A stretch of DNA of 64,000 nt. Source: Elusimicrobia bacterium GWA2_66_18 (GTDB lineage: Bacteria > Elusimicrobiota > Elusimicrobia > UBA1565 > UBA9628). The stretch lies in the NCBI GenBank assembly GCA_001799675.1, contig MGTX01000019.1:28180-92179 (forward strand), written 5' to 3'. Below, piece by piece: positions 1 to 8,861 of the stretch (position 1 is the first letter of the stretch; each line of letters starts with the position of its first letter). Position numbers and translations under genes: made by a program. The notes under the pieces are model-generated. The model was not told where the DNA came from, searched no databases, and saw nothing but the letters and a program-made list of their open reading frames with translations.

Positions 1-988
1 CGCCCAGCCCCTGCTCGTCGTCGGGGTCGTGGGTCAGGGCCGCATCTCCTGCGATCTCAGGCAACGAGCCTGCGGTGGACACCACGACCGGCGTGCCGCA
101 GGCCATGGCCTCGAGGACGGGGAATCCGAAGCCCTCGAGTCGCGAGGGTACCGCCGCGACCGAAGCTCCCTGGTAGAGCGCGACCAGCGTCGCGCGCGGC
201 ACGGCGCCGAGCCGCAGCACGCGTTCCGCCAGCGGGACGCCCGCGCAGAGACGCGCGACCTCGGCTGAGGCGTCTCCGTCGCGTCCCGCCAGCACGAGTC
301 TGTGCGGCAGGCTGGGATTGCGTTCGACGAGACGGCCAAAGGCGCGCAACAGCAGCGGGACGTTCTTGCGTGCGACCAGGGCGCCGACGTGGAGGAGATA
401 AGGCCCATCCACGGAGGGTGGTTGATCGCCAGGCCGCGCCGGCCGGAAGGAGACATCGGGCCCGCCCTCATGCACCATCGTCACGCGCGCCGGCTCCAGG
501 CGCCATTTGGCGAGCACGTCCGCGCGCGTGCGCTCCGACACGGCGATCACCCGCCGAGCCCGGGCCACGGAGCGGTCAGTGAGCGTCCGGAAATAGAAGC
601 GGGGCCACAGTCCCGGCGGGAGAGTATCGCTGCCGACGTGGTGGACGACGACGACTCCGGGCAGCCGCGTCAACGGCGGCAGGACGTTGCCCAATCCGAG
701 ATAGGCGTCGGCGCCGGCCTCGAGCAGGCGCCGCTCGCGCCAGCGCAGGCCGAGCGCCTCCTCGGCGGGCAGCAGCAGGCGCTGCGGCGCGCGCAGCGGC
801 AGCAGCCGCACGCGAGGCCCACGCGGCAGGGGCGCGCGCTCGAGGCCCTCGGCGCTGCGCCAGGACGAGATCGTCATGATCAACTCTAATTCGGGGATCT
901 CGGCGAGCGCTGCGCAGATGCGTTCGCAGTAGAAGCCGAGCCCGCTCACGGCGTCGAGCAGGGGCGCCGCGTCTACGGCGAGCCTCAT
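1..988 (-). CDS. Family 4 (GT-B) glycosyltransferase, C-terminus cut by window edge
   Basis: An ATG at 988 opens a frame of 329 codons that runs off the left edge, so the last part of the protein is not in the window. The visible protein has the two halves of a GT-B family 4 glycosyltransferase. The acceptor half includes VVVVHHVGSD and the linker-side motif VIAVSERTRADV at about residues 143-154. The nucleotide-sugar half starts at PYLLHVGALVARKN (about 195) and carries the donor loop EGFGFPVLEAMACGTPVVV near 284-303, which is the family's E-x7-E motif. It probably transfers a sugar from a nucleotide donor to a lipid-linked glycan in the cytoplasm. It is divergent from the GT-C gene at 1069 with 80 bases between start codons. 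The substrate cannot be told. Confidence 0.85.
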   Translation of the reverse strand, partial: MRLAVDAAPLLDAVSGLGFYCERICAALAEIPELELIMTISSWRSAEGLERAPLPRGPRVRLLPLRAPQRLLLPAEEALGLRWRERRLLEAGADAYLGLGNVLPPLTRLPGVVVVHHVGSDTLPPGLWPRFYFRTLTDRSVARARRVIAVSERTRADVLAKWRLEPARVTMVHEGGPDVSFRPARPGDQPPSVDGPYLLHVGALVARKNVPLLLRAFGRLVERNPSLPHRLVLAGRDGDASAEVARLCAGVPLAERVLRLGAVPRATLVALYQGASVAAVPSRLEGFGFPVLEAMACGTPVVVSTAGSLPEIAGDAALTHDPDDEQGLG

Positions 989-1045
989 GCGTTGATCACG
1001 CTGGTCATTGGCCCTGAATCTACTAAATTTACGATTCGTCGTTTT

Positions 1046-1054
1046 TGCTATCCT
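1046..1054 (+). promoter_or_regulatory. Extended -10 (TGC-TATCCT) for the GT-C gene
   Basis: TGC TATCCT lies 14 bases before the GTG at 1069. A weak TTTACG at 1028-1033 is only 15 bp upstream. It would give a leader of about 8 bases containing GGAG at 1061-1064. Confidence 0.35.
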
Positions 1055-1068
1055 GGGCCCGGAGCCTA

Positions 1069-2931
1069 GTGAAAAAAACGACCTACGGTGCTCCGTCCTC
1101 CTGGCGCACCGCCCTGTGGGCCGCGGTCGGCGTCTTCTGCCTGCTCCTGCTCCGTCCTGCCCTCATCGCGGCACTGCGCGTCAGGGCCACAACCACCAAA
1201 TCTGCGGCCTGGGCCGCCTCTCCCAGCAACGGGCGATTCCGCCTGCTCGTGCCGGAACTCTTCCCGACGCGCTCCCACGATGAGGCCTACTACGGCGCGC
1301 GGGTGAACCAGATCCTTCGCCACGGTTATCCCCGCGACCCGTACTGGCGCGACGACGTCTTGCTTGCGGGTTGGCTGCACGACTCCCTGGGCTTCTACAT
1401 CCTGTCAGCCTTCGCGTTCCTGGCGGGGCGCGACCTGACCTGGGGCTGGGCCCTGGCTGTGGCGGCTCTGGGCGCCGCATGGTTCCTCTGGTTCTTCGCC
1501 GTGTTCCGGTGGTGGTCGGGCCGGGACGAGGCGACCCTGCCGCTGGCGCTCGTGTCCGTGGTCTTCCCCGACCTCTACGTGTGGCTGCTCGACGTCAATC
1601 TCAGTCCGCGCGTGAACCTCGAGCGCTGGAGCCTCGTCTTTGTCCACCGGCAGGCGGAGATCGGCCCCATCTTCCGCCGCTTGCCCTCGCAGATGCTCTC
1701 CTACTTCCTGCTGGCGTTGCTGCTCTGGGGCGCATGGGACCTGGCCTGCCGCGCGCAGCGCTCGATGTTACGCGCCGCGCTGCTGGGCCTGGGCTTCGGC
1801 GCGATGGCGCTGGTGCACCCGTACGAGTTTACGTTCGGGCTGGCGGCGCTCTCCTTGTTCGCGATGGCGCTGTGGGCCTCCCGCGTTCCGGGGAGCCTGC
1901 GCGCGGCGGCGGCGCTGGGCGCGGCCTTGCTCCTGTCAGCCGCCTATCTCGCCTTGCAACTTGCCACGGTGGACCCACAGGCGCGCCGCGAGAGCCTGGA
2001 TCTCATAGGCTGGACCGCGGCCCGGCGCTTTTACTGGGTGACGCTCGTCCACCCCGTTGCGGCCGCGCTGATGCTCGGCGCCCGCGCGCGCGAGCGCGAC
2101 GCGGGCCGGGCCGCGGCCTGGCTGCTCCTGGCCTGTCTACAGGGAGCGGCTTTCGCCTGCCGCAACGCCCAACTCGTGACGGGCGGGACGGTCCAGGTTT
2201 TTCATTACATCTCCTTCGGCAGCTTCGGGGCGGCGCTGGCGCTTATGCTCTGGATCTCCGAGCGCCCCTGGTGGACGCGCCGCGCGGCCATCGGCGTCGG
2301 CGCGGCGGCGTTGCTGCTGGCGCTGAGCAACGAGTCGCGCGCGGCACTGTCGACGTATCGTCTCTTCGGGTTGCCGCGCGACGTGGAGGCCGCGGCAGAC
2401 TGGGTCGATGCGAACCTGCCCGAGGACGCGCTTGTGGCCTCTCTATCGATGGAGGCCAATCTCGTGCTCCCGCTCTACACCGGAGCCAAGGTGCTGGGCG
2501 CACCCTCTTCGCCGAACCTCGTGCGCTTCTTCACGCGCGACGAGTACCTGGGGCGGATCGCCTCGCTGCTCAAGACTTGCGGCGCCGACCCGGACCTCTT
2601 CCTCAAGGAGCGCTGGGTCACGCCCGAGCGGCGTCTGGCCCTGGCGGCGCGCATGCGCCGACGCCAGCTCGAGGAGGGGGAGTTGGACTACCCGTCATTC
2701 GAGCCCGCCGAGTGGTTCTATTCCTGGATGCCGCAGGATCCGACGGACGGGCCCAGCGCCGCCGGCCGGCGGCGTTTGCGGGAGCTCTACGAGACGGCCC
2801 CTCCCGCGCCGCGCCCGTACCACCTCTGGGTGGCGGAGGCCGACCGCGCGCTGCTGCGCCGACCTCCGGAGTCGCTGGGAGGCCGGCGCGTTTTCTCAAA
2901 CGGATCGGTGGAGGTCTTCGAGTTCCGATGA
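1069..2931 (+). CDS. GT-C-type polytopic membrane glycosyltransferase
   Basis: A 620-residue membrane protein with about ten hydrophobic segments between residues 8 and 425, followed by a soluble C-terminal part of about 190 residues. The first extracytoplasmic loop has HDEAYYGARV (Asp at about 71), the position where GT-C enzymes of the PMT/ArnT type carry their acidic catalytic residue. The C-terminal part begins with AADWVDANLPEDALVA, a motif shared with the GT-C proteins at 4886 and 40878. By family these transfer a sugar from a polyprenyl phosphate to an acceptor on the outer face of the inner membrane. GTG at 1069 is preferred because GGAG stands just before it. An in-frame TTG at 1045 is possible. 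Donor and acceptor are unknown. Confidence 0.75.
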   Translation: MKKTTYGAPSSWRTALWAAVGVFCLLLLRPALIAALRVRATTTKSAAWAASPSNGRFRLLVPELFPTRSHDEAYYGARVNQILRHGYPRDPYWRDDVLLAGWLHDSLGFYILSAFAFLAGRDLTWGWALAVAALGAAWFLWFFAVFRWWSGRDEATLPLALVSVVFPDLYVWLLDVNLSPRVNLERWSLVFVHRQAEIGPIFRRLPSQMLSYFLLALLLWGAWDLACRAQRSMLRAALLGLGFGAMALVHPYEFTFGLAALSLFAMALWASRVPGSLRAAAALGAALLLSAAYLALQLATVDPQARRESLDLIGWTAARRFYWVTLVHPVAAALMLGARARERDAGRAAAWLLLACLQGAAFACRNAQLVTGGTVQVFHYISFGSFGAALALMLWISERPWWTRRAAIGVGAAALLLALSNESRAALSTYRLFGLPRDVEAAADWVDANLPEDALVASLSMEANLVLPLYTGAKVLGAPSSPNLVRFFTRDEYLGRIASLLKTCGADPDLFLKERWVTPERRLALAARMRRRQLEEGELDYPSFEPAEWFYSWMPQDPTDGPSAAGRRRLRELYETAPPAPRPYHLWVAEADRALLRRPPESLGGRRVFSNGSVEVFEFR

Positions 2932-2969
2932 GCCGCGGCAAGCGCTTGACGCAACGTCGAGGGCTGGCA

Positions 2970-4805
2970 TCATTTGCGCGCCTCGTACATCGCCCATTTC
3001 CCATGTACGGCGATGGGGTTCCCGGGCCACGGCTTGTCGGCGGGGATCAGGACATGCGTGATCCCGCGCTCGGCGGCCAGGCGCGCGACTCTCTCCGGAG
3101 TCGCGCGCTCCAGCGTCGCGACCATCTGCCGTATGTGCGAGCCGTAATCGGTGACGGCTTCGGGATTGTAGCCGCTCTGGAGGAGGCGGCGACCCATGGC
3201 CGGTGCGGCCGAGAAATAGAGCATGGGCCCGTCCGCGTCCTCGACGCAGGGCGACATGAGTCGCTCCGCGCGCGCCATCCACAGCGTGCAGTCGGCCTGG
3301 GCCAGAGGCGCCTGGAAGATCACTGCGTCGAGCGGCAGGGCGCGTCGCGCCCACAGCGCCATGCGGCTCAGGTCCTGGTCTTCGCGCGTGCCGGGCCACA
3401 GCGCCACGCTGAGCGCGAACAGGCCCACGGTCATGGCCAGTCCGGCTCGAAGCGCATAGCGCGGCGGCGTCATGCTCAGTAATCGGCCGAGTAGCAGCGC
3501 CCCGAGCAGGCCCACCGCGCCGGTCCATTGAAAGGTCGGCAGGGATAGGAAGCCCCCGCGCAGGCCGACGGCGACGGCCAGCGCGCGCGCCGCGCCGGGG
3601 AAGGCCGCAGCCAGCAGACCTGCGGAGAGGGCCGCGCCCGCTGCCGCTTTCGCCGTCTTTTGCCAGGGGCCGCCGTGCAGGCTTGTCCATAGTGGGAGGG
3701 ACAGGGCGCGTGCGCCCAGGTCTCGGGGTGCGGCCAAGGCCAAGGTCCAGGCCAGGGCCGGCGCCAGCGGGCGGCGCTGCTCCATGGCGAGGGCGAGTTC
3801 TCGAGACAGCGCCAGTATCCCGACCAGATCCAGTATATAGAGTGAGACCCAGGGCTGCATCTTGACCACGATGCCCCAGAGCGGCCCGCCGGGCCCGCCG
3901 TATCCGCCCACGACGGTCCCCACCGCCAGCGTCAGCATCATCCATCCCATCGCGCGCAGCAGCGGCGCGCGCATGTCCCAGTCGCGCGCGCGCCACAGCG
4001 CGCCCAGGGCCAACGTCAAACCGAACAAGCCGAACAGCAGGTCGGTGACCGCCAGGCCGCGGCCGCTGATGAAGGGCTGGAAGGAGGCCAGCGCGGCGCG
4101 GGCGTAGGCGGGGTCTGACTCCCCCAGCGGAGAACGTCCCGCCGCCAGGAGGAGAGGCATGGCGGCAAGGCCCGTGGCGAGCAGGCGCAAGTTCGCGCCT
4201 CGGCGGAAGGCGGGCCTTCGCACAGCTTCGAGCAGGTCCTCGGCGACGATCCAGGACCACAGGTGGATGGCGGGGTTAGCGTGTAGGTACGTCGCGGCAA
4301 TGAGGAAAGCGAGCGCCGCGTTCCGGCGGCCCAGGAGACAATTCTCCACGGCCAACAGGAGTGGGAGCAGTCCGAGTGAGCGGTCCAGGGCGGACAGTCC
4401 ATTGGGGACGGCGCCCGGAGAAAACGGGGCCTGAAGTCCGTACCACAGCGCGGCCAGGATGCCGGCGGTCTCGGAGCCGGTGACACCGAGGGTCAGATGG
4501 AACACGGCGGCCGCGCAGCCCAGCCATAGGATGAACAGGAGGACGCGCGCGCTGTGGTCGACGGGGAGACCGGCCCGCTCCAGAGCGGCGAGTGCGCGGC
4601 CCAGCGTCGCGGCGGAACGCGAGTAGGGCGAGGACAGAGTGGCCGTCACCATCGGGTCGAAGGCCAGGACGGCGTGCAGTTCGGCCTTGGCGACGAGCAC
4701 GGCGTGGGAGCGCCCGCCCAGGGGAACGCGCTGCGCGGACAGCGCGGCCGCGCCCAGAGCCGCGAGCAGCGACAGCGACCACGCGCGGCGACGGCCCGGA
4801 TTCAT
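2970..4805 (-). CDS. Polytopic membrane protein, probable GT-C-like glycosyltransferase
   Basis: A 611-residue protein with an N-terminal hydrophobic segment, a loop of about 60 residues, then many membrane helices up to about residue 470 and a soluble tail. The layout (one helix, large first loop, ten or more helices, C-terminal domain with ALWARRALPLDAVIF) matches the neighbouring GT-C proteins, but the usual Asp/Glu motif of the first loop is not obvious: VAKAELHAVLAFDP is the best candidate. It lies convergent to the gene at 1069 with 38 bases between stops. Its ATG sits 6 bases after an extended -10, so it is probably translated from a leaderless mRNA. Function is inferred from layout and context only. 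Confidence 0.6.
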   Translation of the reverse strand: MNPGRRRAWSLSLLAALGAAALSAQRVPLGGRSHAVLVAKAELHAVLAFDPMVTATLSSPYSRSAATLGRALAALERAGLPVDHSARVLLFILWLGCAAAVFHLTLGVTGSETAGILAALWYGLQAPFSPGAVPNGLSALDRSLGLLPLLLAVENCLLGRRNAALAFLIAATYLHANPAIHLWSWIVAEDLLEAVRRPAFRRGANLRLLATGLAAMPLLLAAGRSPLGESDPAYARAALASFQPFISGRGLAVTDLLFGLFGLTLALGALWRARDWDMRAPLLRAMGWMMLTLAVGTVVGGYGGPGGPLWGIVVKMQPWVSLYILDLVGILALSRELALAMEQRRPLAPALAWTLALAAPRDLGARALSLPLWTSLHGGPWQKTAKAAAGAALSAGLLAAAFPGAARALAVAVGLRGGFLSLPTFQWTGAVGLLGALLLGRLLSMTPPRYALRAGLAMTVGLFALSVALWPGTREDQDLSRMALWARRALPLDAVIFQAPLAQADCTLWMARAERLMSPCVEDADGPMLYFSAAPAMGRRLLQSGYNPEAVTDYGSHIRQMVATLERATPERVARLAAERGITHVLIPADKPWPGNPIAVHGKWAMYEARK

Positions 4806-4811
4806 GAGCGG

Positions 4812-4820
4812 ATTCTATCA
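4812..4820 (-). promoter_or_regulatory. Extended -10 (TGA-TAGAAT), leaderless type
   Basis: On the minus strand TGA TAGAAT is followed by six bases (CCGCTC) and then the ATG at 4805. Transcription starting about 7 bases after the -10 would begin at the start codon. Confidence 0.65.
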
Positions 4821-4885
4821 TTCCCCGACGGCGATGCGTTCTTGCGTATTTTTGTAGGATGAGCGTTCCGGACGGTTTGGAAAAT

Positions 4886-7276
4886 ATGAGCCAAGGACCA
4901 CAGCTATCCGTCGTTCTGCCCACCCTCGACGAGGCCGCGGGCCTGCGCGTCCTTCTGCCGCGTTTGGAGGCCCTCTTTTCGCGCCTCGGCGTGAGCGGGG
5001 AGGTCCTGGTGGTCGACGGGGGCTCCCGCGACGAGACGACCGCGGTCGCCGCGGAGCAGGGCGCGCGCGTGCTGCGTCAGAAGGGCCGCGGCTTCGGCTC
5101 GGCCGTGCGCGAGGGACTGCAGGCGGCCGGCGCCGAGTGGGTCGCGCTGATGGACGCGGATGGTTCCCATGCGCCCGAAGACCTCGAGCGCTTCTGGGCG
5201 CGGCGACAGGAGGCGCGGCTGATCGTAGGCTCGCGCTATTGCCGGGGCGGTTCGGCGGACATGCCTTGGCTGCGCCAGGTCCTCAGCCGCGCGCTCAATA
5301 TCGTCACCCGGCGCGTGCTGGATTTGCCCGTGCGCGAGTCTTCCAGCGGATTGCGCCTCTATCACGGGCCCTCCGCTCGGGCCGTGCCCAGCGTCGCGAT
5401 GGATTTTTCGATCCAGCAGGAGCTCCTCGTCGGCATACTCGCCAAGGGCGGACGCGTGGTCGAGGAGCCCATCCACTACGCCCCGCGCCTCACCGGGGAG
5501 TCCAAGGCGAACGCCTGGGAACTGGCCTTCGCCTACGCGCGCATGCTCCTGCGGCTCAAGCCCCAGCGCGGCGGCTGGCGGGTGGAGGCGGGCCTTTTCT
5601 GCACGCTGACTCTAGGTCTCGCCACGGGCCTATGCGGCATCACGGGCGGCCTGCCGGGAACGGAGCGCTGGCGGGCCCTGCCCGAGGGACTGCGCCGGTC
5701 CCCCGTCTTCGCGCGCAGCTTGGCCGACTCCTGGCGGCGTCTCTATGAAGAGATAAAAAAATCCCACGACGAGATGCGCGCCGATGAGCCGCGCACCTCG
5801 GTTCGGGGCGTCGTCGAGATCGCCCCAGGCTGGACCTTTCCTCCCGACGAGTTGGTCAATGCCGCGCGCGCCCTTCTGACCCAGACCGTGAACCCCGATG
5901 AGAAAAAATCGTTCATCATCCTGGCGCAGATGCGTCCGTGGCGTTTGGAGCTCAAGCCCCTCTACGTCCAATACGGAGGCGCGTTCATCTATCCTCTCGG
6001 CGCTTTCCTGGGTGGCGCGCACCTGCTCCATCTCGCACGGCTGACGCCCGACCTCTCTTACTATCTGGCCGCGCCGGAGGCGATGGCCCGCCTCTACCTC
6101 CTTGGTCGCCTTTTCACGCTTCTCTTCCACCTCGGAACCCTCTGGCTGCTCTATGAGTTAGGGCGCATCCTGTCCGGACGTCGGACCGGGACTGCGGCGG
6201 CCCTCCTCTGGGCCCTGGCCCCGGTCGCGATCATCAACGCCCATATCCTTAAGCCGCATCCCGTCGCGGCCTTCTTCTTCCTCGCCGGGGCCTACTTCAT
6301 GGTCCGCGCCGTCGAGGAGGGAAGAGGAATTGACGCTCTTCTCTGCGGCCTAGGGATGGGCTTGGCCGCCGGCGGCAATCTTGTCCTCGGCTTCGGGCTC
6401 TGCGCGCCGCTGCTCGCCCGGCTCTGCCGCCGCGAGGGATCCTGGATTGCGGCTGGCCTCGGGTCGGTTGCGGGGCTGGGCGCCGTGATCGTCACCAATC
6501 CCTTCCTCGTCTTCTCGCCCCGCGACTTCGCCTGGGAGCTCACCGTCTACTCTCCATCGCACTTCGCCTTATCTCTTAGGGGGCTGGCCGTCTTTGCCCT
6601 GCGCGTCGTCCCGGAGGGGCTCGGGGCCGCGCTGGCCGCGCTGGCCGCGGCGGGCTTGGCGCGCGCCCTCTTCCAGGACGCGTGCCGCCGCGCGGCGGCC
6701 CTGCTCGCCCTCGGGGGCATCGCCGTCGTCCTGCTTCGCTTTCCTGAGATCTCAGCTAGCACCGGCTCCCTGCGCCTGCACTACCCGGTTGCGGCCCTCG
6801 GGGTCCTCTTCGCCGCCGACCTTCTGTCCGCGCTCCCCTCTCCGGCCCTGGCCGGGCTCCTCCTGGCGGGCGCTTTGGCCGACACGGGACTGCGCGGCGC
6901 CGTCCATCTCGAGAACCTCCGCCGGGAGGCCGGGCCGTCGTCGACGAAAACCCTCGCCGCGGGCTGGGTGGACGCGAACATCCCGGCCGGGGCCTCGGTT
7001 GGTCTGCTGCGTTATCCCGAACCCGCGCACACTCCGTCCTTCCGCTGGGATCGCCTGCGCTTGGTGGTCTTCGAGTCGTCTCGGAACCTGGAAGCGCGCC
7101 CCGCGCCGGAGTGGGTTGTCGCCAGCGCCTCGGGGTGGGACGCCTTGGACGAGGGCCTGCGCAACCGCTATGATGAGGCCCAGAGCTTCCCGCCGGCGCG
7201 TCTGCTGTGGGCCGCGCCGCGCGACGACTCCTTTTACGCCGACGCCGGCATGACCGTCCGGCGGCGCCGACCATGA
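4886..7276 (+). CDS. GT2 glycosyltransferase fused to a GT-C-type membrane domain
   Basis: A 796-residue two-part protein. Residues 1 to about 225 are a polyprenyl-phosphate-hexose synthase-like GT2 domain: LSVVLPTLDEA, VVDGGSRDET, the DAD metal site in ALMDADGSHAPEDL, and GSRYCRGGSA. From about 230 onward comes a polytopic part with a large loop (VQYGGAFIYPLG) and many helices, ending in GWVDANIPAGASVGLL as in other GT-C proteins here. The fusion suggests that one protein makes a polyprenyl-linked sugar and then uses it. The membrane half resembles the protein at 40878-42578 (RPWRLELKPLYVQYGG against RPAKFQFNPHLFQYGS). ATG 4886 fits the domain edge. ATG 4859, nine codons upstream, overlaps a TAGGAT box. 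Confidence 0.8.
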   Translation: MSQGPQLSVVLPTLDEAAGLRVLLPRLEALFSRLGVSGEVLVVDGGSRDETTAVAAEQGARVLRQKGRGFGSAVREGLQAAGAEWVALMDADGSHAPEDLERFWARRQEARLIVGSRYCRGGSADMPWLRQVLSRALNIVTRRVLDLPVRESSSGLRLYHGPSARAVPSVAMDFSIQQELLVGILAKGGRVVEEPIHYAPRLTGESKANAWELAFAYARMLLRLKPQRGGWRVEAGLFCTLTLGLATGLCGITGGLPGTERWRALPEGLRRSPVFARSLADSWRRLYEEIKKSHDEMRADEPRTSVRGVVEIAPGWTFPPDELVNAARALLTQTVNPDEKKSFIILAQMRPWRLELKPLYVQYGGAFIYPLGAFLGGAHLLHLARLTPDLSYYLAAPEAMARLYLLGRLFTLLFHLGTLWLLYELGRILSGRRTGTAAALLWALAPVAIINAHILKPHPVAAFFFLAGAYFMVRAVEEGRGIDALLCGLGMGLAAGGNLVLGFGLCAPLLARLCRREGSWIAAGLGSVAGLGAVIVTNPFLVFSPRDFAWELTVYSPSHFALSLRGLAVFALRVVPEGLGAALAALAAAGLARALFQDACRRAAALLALGGIAVVLLRFPEISASTGSLRLHYPVAALGVLFAADLLSALPSPALAGLLLAGALADTGLRGAVHLENLRREAGPSSTKTLAAGWVDANIPAGASVGLLRYPEPAHTPSFRWDRLRLVVFESSRNLEARPAPEWVVASASGWDALDEGLRNRYDEAQSFPPARLLWAAPRDDSFYADAGMTVRRRRP

Positions 7277-7761
7277 ACCGCCCTCTGGCCCTCGCTTTGT
7301 CGACCGAACCGCGCGTGACCCTGCGCGCAGCCGAGCCGCGCGACTTAGAGGACCTTCGGGTCTGGAAGAACGCCAACAGGAAGAGCTTCTTCTTCCAGAG
7401 CGAGATCACCCCGGAAATGCAGAAGACCTGGTATGCCTCATACCTCCTGCGTCCCGAGGACTTCATGTTCATCGTCGAGCACAAGGGCCGCAAAGTCGGG
7501 TGCATGGGCTTCCGTCTCCAGAAGGACGGTTCGGCCGACGTTTACAACATCATCGTCGCGCCCGGCGGTGCGGGCAAGGGGCTCATGAAGGCGGCGATGG
7601 GCCTGATGTGCGCCCATATCGCGTCCCATCACACCAAGGACATCGGCTGTCTGGTCTTAAAAGGCAATCCGGCGGTGACTTTCTACGAGCATTGCGGCTT
7701 CAAGAACGTCGCAGACGCCGGAGACCATATCATCCTGAAGCTTGAGGAGGGGAAAGCATGA
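7273..7761 (+). CDS. GNAT N-acetyltransferase, probable aminosugar N-acyltransferase
   Basis: A 162-residue GNAT-fold protein. It starts VTLRAAEPRDLEDLRVWKN and has FFFQSEITPEMQKTWY, typical of the RimJ/PseH-like branch found in sugar clusters. The acetyl-CoA loop is APGGAGKGLMKAAMG, and the C-terminal strand ends in NPAVTFYEHCGFKN. Its ATG overlaps the stop of the fusion protein (ATGA), and its stop overlaps the start of a DegT-type aminotransferase. That pairing suggests it acylates the amino group of a nucleotide-linked aminosugar made next door. A role in protein acetylation is not excluded. Confidence 0.8.
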   Translation: MNRPLALALSTEPRVTLRAAEPRDLEDLRVWKNANRKSFFFQSEITPEMQKTWYASYLLRPEDFMFIVEHKGRKVGCMGFRLQKDGSADVYNIIVAPGGAGKGLMKAAMGLMCAHIASHHTKDIGCLVLKGNPAVTFYEHCGFKNVADAGDHIILKLEEGKA

Positions 7762-8861
7762 TCAACGTTTTCGGCTCGCTGATGGGTCCGGAGGAACTGG
7801 AGGAAGTCCGCACCAGCCTCGAGGCGCAGTGGATCGGCATCGGCCCCAAGACCTCGGCCTTTGAGAATGCGTTCGCTGCGCGTCTCGGCTTGCCCGGCTT
7901 CGTGCTGCTCGACTCGGGCTCCAACAGCCTGCACCTGGCCATGAAACTCCTGGACCTACCTCCGGGCTCGGACGTCATCGTGCCCTCGTTCACCTGGATC
8001 GCCTGTGCGCACGCCGTCATCCTCTCCGGTCATCGCCCGGTATTTGCCGATGTGGATCTCGACACCCACAACATCACGCTGAAGACGGCTGAGGCGGCCC
8101 GCACGCCTAAGACCGCGGCTGTGATGATCGTCCACTACGGAGGGCTCCCGGTTCGCGTCGATGAAATCGCCCGCCTCGGCCTGCCCATCCTAGAAGACGC
8201 CGCACACGCGGTGGACTCGAAGCTGAAGGGCGTCTCCTGCGGGAATCTAGGTGAGGTCGGCATCTATTCCTTCGATGCCATCAAGAACCTGGCCATGGGT
8301 GAGGGCGGGGGCCTGACCGCCAAGGACTCGGTGCGACTGGCGCGCGCCAAGCAACTGCGCTACTGCGGCATCGGCAAGTCCGGCTTCGAGGCTTCGGCCA
8401 GCAAAGACCGCTGGTGGGAGTACAACGTCACCGACTTCTTCCCGAAGATGTTGCCCAGCGACATCGCCGCCTCCATCGGCCTGGCCCAACTGCGCAAGCT
8501 CGACAAGATGCAGGCCTGCCGCAAAAAGATCTGGGAGGTCTTCCAGAAGGAGTTCGCCTCCTTGGGCTGGCTTGTGCGTCCACAGGACGCTCCGACCGAT
8601 GCGACGCACTCCTACTTCACCTACTGCGTGCGCGTGCCGGGCGGTAAGCGCGATGCCTTCGCTAAATACCTCTACAACGCCGGCATTTACACGACTCTAC
8701 GTTACCATCCCCTGCACATGAACAAGATCTACGGCTCGACCGCTCGGCTGCCGGTCTGCGAGCGCCTCAACGAGGAAGCCCTGAGCCTGCCCCTCCATCC
8801 GGGCCTCAAGGATGTGGATGTGGCCAAGATCGTGGAGGAAGTGAAGGGCTGGAAAGGATGA
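7758..8861 (+). CDS. DegT/DnrJ/EryC1/StrS-type PLP sugar aminotransferase
   Basis: A 367-residue member of the fold-type I sugar aminotransferases. It has LLDSGSNSLHLAMKLL (phosphate-binding region), VPSFTWIACAHAV, the PLP-contacting Asp in ILEDAAHAVD, and the Schiff-base lysine at about residue 176 in YSFDAIKNLAMGEGG. Length is normal for the family. It probably adds an amino group from glutamate to a nucleotide-bound keto-sugar in the cytoplasm. It overlaps both neighbours by ATGA, so GNAT, aminotransferase and flavoenzyme are translationally coupled. The exact sugar cannot be read from sequence. Confidence 0.88.
   Translation: MINVFGSLMGPEELEEVRTSLEAQWIGIGPKTSAFENAFAARLGLPGFVLLDSGSNSLHLAMKLLDLPPGSDVIVPSFTWIACAHAVILSGHRPVFADVDLDTHNITLKTAEAARTPKTAAVMIVHYGGLPVRVDEIARLGLPILEDAAHAVDSKLKGVSCGNLGEVGIYSFDAIKNLAMGEGGGLTAKDSVRLARAKQLRYCGIGKSGFEASASKDRWWEYNVTDFFPKMLPSDIAASIGLAQLRKLDKMQACRKKIWEVFQKEFASLGWLVRPQDAPTDATHSYFTYCVRVPGGKRDAFAKYLYNAGIYTTLRYHPLHMNKIYGSTARLPVCERLNEEALSLPLHPGLKDVDVAKIVEEVKGWKG

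Noticed and set aside
302..889. 195-codon plus-strand frame at the left edge
   Set aside because: Antisense to the partial GT4 gene, which shows clear family motifs on the minus strand.
1045..1068. TTG start eight codons upstream for the GT-C gene
   Set aside because: It overlaps the likely -10 region; GTG 1069 has GGAG before it.
1371..3482. 703-codon frame on the plus strand spanning two genes
   Set aside because: Arg/Pro/Ala-rich shadow of the GT-C gene that runs through an intergenic region into the antisense of the next gene.
2896..4260. 454-codon frame on the minus strand
   Set aside because: A +1 shadow of the membrane protein at 2970-4805, composed mainly of Arg, Gly, Ala and Pro.
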